Positions 1 through 5,266 of a stretch of DNA of 5,936 nucleotides are shown here, piece after piece. The stretch lies in assembly GCA_011390035.1 (NCBI GenBank), contig JAABTE010000155.1:1-5936 (forward strand). The letters run 5' to 3'. The DNA is from Desulfobacteraceae bacterium (GTDB lineage Bacteria; Desulfobacterota; Desulfobacteria; Desulfobacterales; JAABSP01). Every line of letters starts with the position of its first letter. The first letter of the stretch is position 1. The position numbers were made by a program, and so were the translations under genes. The notes under the pieces are model-generated. The model did no database searches, was not told the origin of the DNA, and saw only the letters and a list, made by a program, of their open reading frames with translations.

Positions 1-716
1 CCCCGCATCTGGAAACCATAGACCTCCGCGCCCTCCACGATCCGCGCCCCCATTTGGCGGCAGCCATCCGCCAGCCATCGAACGAACTCCGGAGGATTCA
101 GGCATCCATCCGGCGCGTTTCCCACCGCCCCCACAACCTCCGGCCCGATGGCCGGGTCCATCCCCCGCAGGGTATCGCCATCCATCGCGTGATAGCGGAT
201 GTCAAACCCCTTCATCCGCTCCACCTCCGCCCGGCCCTCCTTAAAGGCCGCCTCTGTAAGATACAGATGCAGCAACCCGTCGGGCTTGAACTGATAGGCC
301 CCGCCCGCCTTTTCCGCCCATTTGACGTGCAGCGGGTAGCCGATGGCGTTGAGTTTTTTAAAAATCCCCACCGCCCGCCCGTAATGGTCCGGATTGCAGA
401 ACCGGTAAAACCGCCACAGCCACTTTGCCAGCGCCGGGTCCGGCCGGGGCTTGATGGAAAAGGCCCCATCCGTTTTGAAAAGCTGGCGGATGCCGCTGGC
501 CACGATAAAGGGGGTCGGCAGTGGCTCGCAGTGGCTCGGCACGATCAACCCCGCGTTGCCGCCGGAAGCGCCCTCGGTCAGCCGGCCCTTTTCCAGCACG
601 GTCACCCTGGCCCCCTCCTCCGCGGCGAACCAGGCCAGGCAGAGCCCGGCCACGCCGCCGCCGATAATCACAATGTCCGCCGACTTGAGCGTCGATTCCC
701 TCGCCGTCTGGCTCAC
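1..716 (-). CDS. DadA-like FAD-dependent amino-acid oxidoreductase, N-terminal part (cut by left edge)
   Basis: This is the N-terminal 238 residues of a DAO/DadA-family flavoprotein, which oxidatively deaminates an amino acid (D-amino acids, glycine or N-alkylated amino acids, depending on the member) to a keto acid and passes electrons to FAD. A Rossmann dinucleotide-binding strand with the GxGxxG motif IIGGGVAG lies at residues 17-24, followed by Glu42 (VTVLEKG), expected to hold the adenosine ribose. The motif ASGGNAGLIVPSH at 50-62 is characteristic of DadA-like enzymes, and the PDGCLNPPEFVRWLA segment near residue 215 also fits. Family members are usually about 400-430 residues, so just over half is visible; the substrate-facing C-terminus is missing. 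The start is a GTG at 716-714 that overlaps the TGA of the upstream permease in the arrangement GTGA, so translational coupling is likely. The family is confident, but the substrate cannot be read from this part. Transport genes in the same operon suggest it acts on the imported amino acid. Confidence 0.88.
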   Translation of the reverse strand, partial: MSQTARESTLKSADIVIIGGGVAGLCLAWFAAEEGARVTVLEKGRLTEGASGGNAGLIVPSHCEPLPTPFIVASGIRQLFKTDGAFSIKPRPDPALAKWLWRFYRFCNPDHYGRAVGIFKKLNAIGYPLHVKWAEKAGGAYQFKPDGLLHLYLTEAAFKEGRAEVERMKGFDIRYHAMDGDTLRGMDPAIGPEVVGAVGNAPDGCLNPPEFVRWLADGCRQMGARIVEGAEVYGFQMR

Positions 717-1381
717 AGCCTCGCCCCCTCGTCGCACATCCGCCGCTCGAACCAGTTGGCCAGCCGGATCAGCGGATAGCAGATGGAAAAATATAAAATC
801 CCAACCAGCCCAAAGACCATCAGCCCCTCGGGAATGCGCTGCACCGTCAGCCACCCCACACGGGTTACGTCCGTGATGCCGATCACCGACACGATGGCCG
901 AATCCTTTATAATAAGCACGTACTGGCCCACCAGGGGCGGCAGGATCACCCGCATGGCCTGGGGCAGGATGACGCGCCGCATCCGCTGATAGGGCGAAAG
1001 CCCCGTGGCCTTTGCAGCCTCCGCCTGGCCCGGCGGCACCGATTCGATGCCGCCGGCCACGATCTCGCATATGTAGGCGCCGGCATACAGGGTGAGGCTG
1101 AAGATGGCCGCCACGAAGGCGGTCATCTGGATGCCCCATTCCGGAAAGATGAAAAAGACGATGAAGATCTGCACCAGATAGGGCGTGCCCCGCATGACGT
1201 CCACATAAAAGTGGAGCGGATAGCGCAGCCACGCATACCGGCTGGCCCGGGCGATGCCGGCGGCAAAGCCCAAAAGGGTGCCCAGCACAAGGCTGATGCC
1301 CGACACCGCGAAGGTCATCCAGAGACCCTTGAGGAAAAAGGGCAGGGTCTGATAAAGCTGATCGAAGTAGAACCGCCACAT
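713..1381 (-). CDS. Polar amino-acid ABC transporter permease (HisM/GlnP type), second subunit
   Basis: This 222-residue inner-membrane subunit belongs to the His/Glu/Gln/Arg/opine permease family of amino-acid ABC importers (type I BPD transport fold). Hydrophobic segments are visible at about residues 20-43, 55-80, 86-106 and 186-206. The cytoplasmic EAA loop, which docks on the ATPase, is clear at 121-140 (EAAKATG, then VILP after nine further residues). The family motif DVMRGTPYLVQ lies at 61-71 and KDSAIVSVI at 159-167. It starts 13 nt after the stop of the other permease, with only a weak purine-rich ribosome site (AAGGGGGG) placed rather far from the ATG, so coupling to upstream translation is plausible. 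Its stop overlaps the GTG of the downstream oxidoreductase. It probably forms a heterodimer with the 221-residue permease encoded just upstream. The transported amino acid cannot be deduced from the permease. Confidence 0.94.
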   Translation of the reverse strand: MWRFYFDQLYQTLPFFLKGLWMTFAVSGISLVLGTLLGFAAGIARASRYAWLRYPLHFYVDVMRGTPYLVQIFIVFFIFPEWGIQMTAFVAAIFSLTLYAGAYICEIVAGGIESVPPGQAEAAKATGLSPYQRMRRVILPQAMRVILPPLVGQYVLIIKDSAIVSVIGITDVTRVGWLTVQRIPEGLMVFGLVGILYFSICYPLIRLANWFERRMCDEGARL

Positions 1382-1394
1382 GCCGCCGCCCCCC

Positions 1395-2060
1395 TTACGC
1401 CCGCCGATGGACCAGCCGCCGCCGCCACCAGGCGGACAGGGACTTTAATACATAATATATCAGCAGGTAGAATACCGCCACGGTCAGAAACCCCTCCGCC
1501 GGCATGAACCGCTCCGATGTCATCAACTGGCTGGCCCGGGTCAGCTCGAACACGGAGATGAGCGACAGCAGGGCGCTGTCCTTGACCAGCACGATGGTCT
1601 GGCCCAGAAGGGGCGGGATGGTGGCGCCGATGGCCTGGGGCAGGATGATGTGCCGCAGCCGCTGCAGGTAGCTCAGGCCGAAGGCCACGCCCGCCTCGGT
1701 CTGCCCCTGGGGGATCGACTGGACGCCGGCCCTCAGGATCTCGGCCATGTAGGCCCCGCTGTTGAGCGACAGGGCCAGGATGCCGGTCTGGTACTCGCTC
1801 ATTCGCAGCCCAAGGGACGGAAGGCCGAAGTAGAAGAAATAAATCTGCACCAGAAGAGGGGTGGAGCGGATCAGCTCGATATACGCCACCACCGGCGCCG
1901 CCAGGGCCCGCCATCCGGAGATGCGCCCCATGCAGGCGGCGATGCCCACGAGCAGTGCCCCGATCAGGCCGACCAGGGAGATCCAGGCCGTGGCCCCCAG
2001 CCCCTTTAAAAACAGGGGCAGGTACTCCACAATGACCCGGAAATTAAAGGTTTCAAGCAT
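1395..2060 (-). CDS. Polar amino-acid ABC transporter permease (HisQ/GlnP type), first subunit
   Basis: This 221-residue membrane subunit is from the same His/Glu/Gln/Arg permease family as its downstream neighbour. It shares IELIRSTPLLVQ (61-72), the EAA loop at 122-141 (EAGVAFGLS, ending IILP) and KDSALLSLI (160-168). Membrane segments are predicted at about 21-44, 54-80, 91-112 and 188-208, and the C-terminus is strongly basic (WWRRRLVHRR), as expected for a cytoplasmic end. The second residue of the canonical EAA triplet is retained but the third is Gly (EAG), a common variation. The ATG is preceded by GGAG six nt upstream and lies 18 nt after the stop of the binding-protein gene, so the two are almost certainly co-transcribed. 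Two non-identical permeases imply a heterodimeric channel. No ATPase gene sits beside them within the window. Confidence 0.94.
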   Translation of the reverse strand: MLETFNFRVIVEYLPLFLKGLGATAWISLVGLIGALLVGIAACMGRISGWRALAAPVVAYIELIRSTPLLVQIYFFYFGLPSLGLRMSEYQTGILALSLNSGAYMAEILRAGVQSIPQGQTEAGVAFGLSYLQRLRHIILPQAIGATIPPLLGQTIVLVKDSALLSLISVFELTRASQLMTSERFMPAEGFLTVAVFYLLIYYVLKSLSAWWRRRLVHRRA

Positions 2061-2078
2061 GATCCGCTCCGCCGGTTA

Positions 2079-2879
2079 TCAGTGATCTTCCTTCCACTTC
2101 ATGGAGTTGACCCAGTAGTCGATGTTCTCGTTGTACCGGCCGTCCTCGCGGATCCAGCGGAAGAACAGGTTGATCCACTCCTTCAGGTGCTGGTCCTCGG
2201 GCCGCACGGCGAAGGCCAGGGGCTGTTTGGACATGCGGATGTCAAGTATCCTGATGGAATCGGGCGGAAAGGAGGCCATCTGACCCCGCACCGCAGACTC
2301 GTCGTTCACGCCTACGTCCGCGTGGCCCTGCAGCACCGCGTTGATCAGAAGCGGCCCGCCGCCCTTGTAGGTCTTCTGCTTTGCCTTGGGGATGAAGCGG
2401 TTGGCGTCCGCCACGCCCGTGCTGCCCAGCAGCAGGGCCACGGTCACGTTTTCCAGGTTCACGTCCTCTATCGTGGCGTAGGGGGCGTCCTTTTTGGTGA
2501 AGATGATGGTGCCGGACTCGTAGAAGGGGTCGGTGAAGGAGACCTTCAGGGCCCGTTTCAGGTTGGCGGTCATGTCCGCAGCCAGCACGTCGGCTTTTTT
2601 CGACAGCAGGGCGGGAATCAGGCCGTCCCAGTCGAAGTCGAGGAACTTGATCTCAACGCCCATCTCCTTTGCCATGAGCCGGCATAACTCCACGGAGCTG
2701 CCGGTGCGCTCGCCGTTCTTGTCCATAAAGCTGAAGGGAGGGCCCTGGGTCTGCACGGCCACCCGCAGCTCGCCCCGCTGGATTATATCCTCCAGCGTGT
2801 CCGCCCAGGCGGCTGCGGTCATGCCCATGAGCAGGACCGCCATGAGCGACGATACCATTCGAAAGCGCCATTTTTTCAT
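2079..2879 (-). CDS. Periplasmic amino-acid-binding protein of an ABC importer (SBP family 3)
   Basis: This 266-residue protein begins with a Sec signal peptide (MKKWRFR, a hydrophobic core at 9-24, and predicted cleavage after AWA at residue 26), so it is exported. No lipobox Cys is present, so a soluble periplasmic protein is expected. The mature part is a complete bacterial extracellular solute-binding protein family 3: RGELRVAV at 35-42 opens lobe 1, DWDGLIPALLSKKADVLAADMT lies at 83-104, and Arg109 sits where the family Arg binds the substrate alpha-carboxylate. FTDPFYESG is at 115-123, and Asp193 in the ADVGVNDESAV segment matches the Asp that binds the alpha-amino group. A strong ribosome site, AAAGGAG, lies five nt before the ATG, and the gene ends with tandem stops (TGA TAA). 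It is the first gene of the transport operon. The conserved Arg/Asp pair supports an alpha-amino acid ligand, but side-chain specificity is not readable. Confidence 0.95.
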   Translation of the reverse strand: MKKWRFRMVSSLMAVLLMGMTAAAWADTLEDIIQRGELRVAVQTQGPPFSFMDKNGERTGSSVELCRLMAKEMGVEIKFLDFDWDGLIPALLSKKADVLAADMTANLKRALKVSFTDPFYESGTIIFTKKDAPYATIEDVNLENVTVALLLGSTGVADANRFIPKAKQKTYKGGGPLLINAVLQGHADVGVNDESAVRGQMASFPPDSIRILDIRMSKQPLAFAVRPEDQHLKEWINLFFRWIREDGRYNENIDYWVNSMKWKEDH

Positions 2880-2913
2880 GCTGTCTCCTTTTACCGGTGT
2901 GGGTTTATGAAGT

Positions 2914-2927
2914 CGCGCCGGGGCGCG
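2914..2927 (-). other. Short GC hairpin between the secreted-protein gene and the transporter operon
   Basis: In the 67-nt gap, the minus-strand transcript would contain CGCGC-CCCG-GCGCG, a perfect 5-bp GC stem with a 4-nt loop. No run of U follows it (the next bases are ACUUCAU), so it is a poor intrinsic terminator. It may only slow polymerase or protect an RNA end. I see no convincing promoter in this gap, so the transporter genes could be transcribed by read-through from upstream. Confidence 0.2.
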
Positions 2928-2946
2928 GGTCGGCGTGTTTGTTCCG

Positions 2947-3369
2947 CTATTTACAGGGCGCGGCCTTGAATTGATCCCAACTGTAATCGTAGCAGGCGTT
3001 GCCGGACTTGACGATGGCGCCGTACTCGCCGGCCCGAACGAGGGAAATCGGCTGGGACAGTGTTTGGGCCCTGCCCTTCTGGCCGGTGTTGAATTGCAGT
3101 TGCACCACGGTCCAGGCGTTGCCTTTGTTGTAGATTATCACGGGGCCCTTGGAGGTGCCCGCTTCCTGATAGCTTTTCACGCCCGAGTCCACCGTGATCC
3201 AGTTGGCGCCCCAGGGGCCGTATCCGGGGCCGCGAACGCTCAAGGTCCCGTTTACAAGCCGGGAAGGCCATGCGGAGTTGCCGTGGCGGCTGTCGGCCAG
3301 GGCCGCGGGAACGGCGGCCAGAAACATCAGGGTCAGCATCAGGGTCAGGACGGCAAGCATTTTTTTCAT
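2947..3369 (-). CDS. Small secreted protein of unknown family
   Basis: This is a 140-residue protein that I do not recognise. Residues 1-25 form a clear signal peptide (MKKM, hydrophobic core LAVLTLMLTLMFLAAV, and cleavage site ALA before DSRHG), leaving about 115 mature residues in the periplasm or outside. The mature part is rich in Gly, Trp, Tyr and short alternating hydrophobic stretches (VIIYNKG, WTVVQLQFN, AGEYGAIVKSG), suggesting an all-beta fold. Two cysteines, Cys126 and Cys139, near the C-terminus could form a disulphide. The start is chosen at 3369 because AGGAG lies six nt upstream and the signal peptide begins directly there. A second in-frame ATG at 3390 (MFKKEND before MKKM) also has AAAGGAG six nt upstream. 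The frame extends to an ATG at 3462, but that reads through repeats and has no ribosome site. The gene sits between ubiB and the transporter operon, 67 nt from the latter. Whether the two are functionally linked is unknown. Confidence 0.8.
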   Translation of the reverse strand: MKKMLAVLTLMLTLMFLAAVPAALADSRHGNSAWPSRLVNGTLSVRGPGYGPWGANWITVDSGVKSYQEAGTSKGPVIIYNKGNAWTVVQLQFNTGQKGRAQTLSQPISLVRAGEYGAIVKSGNACYDYSWDQFKAAPCK

Positions 3370-3375
3370 GTCGTT

Positions 3376-3384
3376 CTCCTTTTT
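3376..3384 (-). promoter_or_regulatory. Ribosome binding site for the secreted-protein start at 3369
   Basis: The minus strand reads AAAAAGGAG, then AACGAC, then ATG. This is a near-ideal Shine-Dalgarno sequence with a 6-nt spacer, and it decides the preferred start. It lies inside the short coding extension that would be made if translation began at 3390. Confidence 0.7.
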
Positions 3385-3396
3385 AAACATGGGGCT

Positions 3397-3403
3397 CTCC
3401 TTT
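3397..3403 (-). promoter_or_regulatory. Second ribosome binding site, for the in-frame ATG at 3390
   Basis: The minus strand reads AAAGGAG, then AGCCCC, then ATG, again with a 6-nt spacer. Initiation here would add seven residues (MFKKEND) to the signal peptide n-region. The two initiation sites, 21 nt apart, look alike, and either or both may be used. Confidence 0.5.
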
Positions 3404-3438
3404 AAAGATGAAAGGGCTCGTAAAGATGAAAGGGCTCG
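3403..3438. repeat. Perfect 18-bp tandem direct repeat (two copies) upstream of the secreted-protein gene
   Basis: TAAAGATGAAAGGGCTCG occurs at 3403-3420 and again, without a mismatch, at 3421-3438. On the transcribed (minus) strand each copy contains CCCTTT, complementary to the AAAGG of the ribosome binding sites just downstream. It lies in the untranslated leader if the promoter proposed at 3467-3493 is right. Confidence 0.9.
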
Positions 3439-3466
3439 GCTCGGATGTTGGGCCCGACCCATAGCA

Positions 3467-3493
3467 GGTATAATGAAGCGGCCGCCGTGTCAA
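3467..3493 (-). promoter_or_regulatory. Candidate sigma-70-type promoter for the secreted-protein gene
   Basis: On the minus strand TTGACA (3493-3488, a perfect -35 match) is followed after 15 nt by TATACC (3472-3467, four of six matches to the -10). The spacer is shorter than the preferred 16-18 nt. The -35 overlaps the TGA stop of ubiB (3492-3490). Transcription would begin near 3460, leaving a leader of about 70-90 nt that contains the tandem repeats and both ribosome sites. It could also drive the downstream transporter operon. No terminator was found in front of it. Confidence 0.4.
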
Positions 3494-5214
3494 GTGGCAA
3501 TGGCTTTTATCAGCGTCAGCAGCGCCGCCGCGTAAAGGGGCCATCCGCCGTTTTCCGTTGCCCACAGCAGCGCCGCGGCCACGATGAGCCCCGCCGTCAG
3601 GGTCAGCCATCCCAGCCGGCGAACGGCCCGTTCCAGATCGCCGATGGATCGTTGGGCCTTCGGGGTGAAGTTGATCTGGACCCCCAGCCGGCCCGATTCG
3701 GCCTTCTGAAGTACCTGGTCCAGCCGGCCCGGCAGGCCCAGGGCGGCGAGCCCCTCGGACACGGCCGTCTCCCGCCACTGGCTCCGGCGCTGGCGAAGCT
3801 CTTCCCGGGCGTAGCGCTCGGCGTGGGGGGTGATACGCTCCCAGGGGTCGAAGTCCGGGTCCAGGCTGGTGGCCATGCCCGACAGGATGCCGATGGCCCG
3901 GACCACGAACAGCATGTCCGCCTGGAACTGGAAAGGAGCCGCGTAGATCACGTCCCGGTACCGGCGCAGAAAATGGTGGGCCTCGGCCAGGGCCTGGTCC
4001 TTCATCCGGCCCACCGGCGTGCCCCAGAATCGGGCGAAGATCTCCGCGTGCGCCGCCTCCAGCCGGTCCAGGTCGGTTTCCTCCAGCAGGGTGCCGGCCG
4101 ACACCAGGGCTTTAACGATGCGGCGGGCGTCCTTCAGGCCGACGCCGATGGCGTACTCCCGGATGGCCGACCGGAGCCGGTGGGGAATGGCCACCGCCAT
4201 GCCGAAATCGACCAGCACCAGTTGAAAGGGACGGCCCGGCGGGTGGGGAACCGGATCGCCCGGCGGGAACGCTGAAACGCCGTCGGCCACCTCCGCGGGC
4301 GCGGGCATGGGCCGCACGAAAAGATTGCCCGGATGCGGGTCCACATGGACAAAATGGGTTTCAAACACCTGGCGCATGTAGATGTCCTGGAGACGAGCCG
4401 CCACCTCGGCCGGATCGATGCCCGCCGCCCGCAGGGCCGGGATGTCGGCGATCCTGATGTAAGCCACGTTCTCCATGGTCAGGGTGCGGGGTCCGCACAG
4501 GGGCGCGTGGGGGCGGGGGACCAGGACGCCGGGCTCATCGGCGAAGTCGGCGGCGAACCGGCGGATGGCGTCGGCCTCGGCCAGAAGATCCAGCTCCCTT
4601 CGGGTGACGGTGGAAAACTCGTCCGCCAGCCAGTCCAGGTCCACCCGGTGGCGGATGGGCCGGTACAGCTTCAGCCATCGGCAGACCAGGCGGATGGCCG
4701 AAAGATCCGTCTCCACCAGGGTCTCGATGCCCGGCCGCAGGACCTTGACCACCATCTGCTCTCCTGTAATCAGCCGCACCGCGTGGACCTGGGCCAGGGA
4801 GGCGGACCCCAGGGGCGTTGTGGAAAAATGGGCGAACAGCTCGGCCGCCGGCCGGCCCATATCCGCCTGGATCCGGGCCAGAACGGCGTCGGTGGGCGCC
4901 GGCGGCACCGCGTCCTGAAGGCCGGCCAGCTCGGCGGTTACCGAGGCTGGCAGGATGTCCACCCGGATGGACAGGAACTGGCCCAGCTTGATCAGCACCC
5001 CGCCCATTTCAAGGGCCAGGCTTCGGTACCGGCGGGCCAGCCGCCGCCACCGATCATCGGTCGATGGCCTGAGATGCCGCAGCGGGGGCCGGTTGAGCAG
5101 AACGTCCCAGAAGATCAGGTGCCAGATCACCCCGGCGAAAAAGCGCCGCACCCGCCGGTGCCGGTCGGGATCTATGGCCGGCGGCGGCCCATCTTTCCGG
5201 GCGTCGGGGATCAT
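3490..5214 (-). CDS. ubiB: ABC1/UbiB-family atypical protein kinase-like protein
   Basis: This is a 574-residue member of the ABC1/ADCK/UbiB family, kinase-fold ATPases that support isoprenoid quinone synthesis or membrane-lipid homeostasis at the inner membrane. Visible motifs in order: KLGQ at 76-79 (the family KxGQ motif, in LIKLGQFLS); the Ala-rich nucleotide loop as GSASLAQVH at 136-144; the VAIK-type Lys157 in VVKVLRPG; the RRELDLLAEADAIRRF helix near 205-220; the catalytic loop HVDPHPGN at 290-297; and DFG at 336-338. The C-terminus has two membrane helices (about 536-552 and 557-572), as in UbiB. All catalytic residues are present. A Pro-rich stretch of about 30 residues separates HPGN from DFG. 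The start at 5214 was chosen because the longer open frame (to 5397) would overlap the KamA gene by 143 nt. No Shine-Dalgarno sequence precedes this ATG. Whether its quinone target is ubiquinone or menaquinone is unknown; the gene symbol denotes the family. Confidence 0.9.
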   Translation of the reverse strand: MIPDARKDGPPPAIDPDRHRRVRRFFAGVIWHLIFWDVLLNRPPLRHLRPSTDDRWRRLARRYRSLALEMGGVLIKLGQFLSIRVDILPASVTAELAGLQDAVPPAPTDAVLARIQADMGRPAAELFAHFSTTPLGSASLAQVHAVRLITGEQMVVKVLRPGIETLVETDLSAIRLVCRWLKLYRPIRHRVDLDWLADEFSTVTRRELDLLAEADAIRRFAADFADEPGVLVPRPHAPLCGPRTLTMENVAYIRIADIPALRAAGIDPAEVAARLQDIYMRQVFETHFVHVDPHPGNLFVRPMPAPAEVADGVSAFPPGDPVPHPPGRPFQLVLVDFGMAVAIPHRLRSAIREYAIGVGLKDARRIVKALVSAGTLLEETDLDRLEAAHAEIFARFWGTPVGRMKDQALAEAHHFLRRYRDVIYAAPFQFQADMLFVVRAIGILSGMATSLDPDFDPWERITPHAERYAREELRQRRSQWRETAVSEGLAALGLPGRLDQVLQKAESGRLGVQINFTPKAQRSIGDLERAVRRLGWLTLTAGLIVAAALLWATENGGWPLYAAALLTLIKAIAT

Positions 5215-5232
5215 GGATTGTTGTTGGGGTCC

Positions 5233-5266
5233 ATGGATTAGTGATAGTAATGGATCAGTGATAGTA
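5233..5266. repeat. Imperfect 17-bp tandem repeat at the end of the aminomutase gene
   Basis: ATGGATTAGTGATAGTA (5233-5249) and ATGGATCAGTGATAGTA (5250-5266) are adjacent and differ at one base. A further partial match, ATGGATT, lies at 5213-5219. One copy covers the last codons and stop of the KamA gene; the other fills most of the 40-nt gap before ubiB. Their origin by slippage duplication is an inference. Confidence 0.85.

Noticed and set aside
519..538. 10-bp tandem repeat (CAGTGGCTCG twice) inside the DadA-like gene
   Set aside because: I considered a recent frame-shifting duplication, but family motifs are in one frame on both sides (GLIVPSH before, and a typical DadA-like continuation after), so it is probably chance.
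54..876. Plus-strand open frames 54-779 and 451-876
   Set aside because: They are antisense to the DadA-like gene and the second permease; they have low-complexity composition, no domain and no ribosome site.
1315..1914. Minus-strand 199-residue frame overlapping the first permease
   Set aside because: It is an out-of-frame shadow inside a permease with intact EAA loop and membrane helices; its own composition is Gly/Pro/Arg-rich with no motif.
3370..3462. N-terminal extension of the secreted protein beginning at ATG 3462
   Set aside because: It encodes the tandem repeat (RALSSL twice) ahead of a normal signal peptide, has no ribosome site, and begins almost at the predicted transcription start.
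3445..5241. Long plus-strand open frames (3445-4275 and 4333-5241) opposite ubiB
   Set aside because: They lie wholly antisense to a gene with clear ABC1 kinase motifs; their proteins are Gly/Pro/Arg/His-rich without recognisable domains, as expected of high-GC shadow frames.
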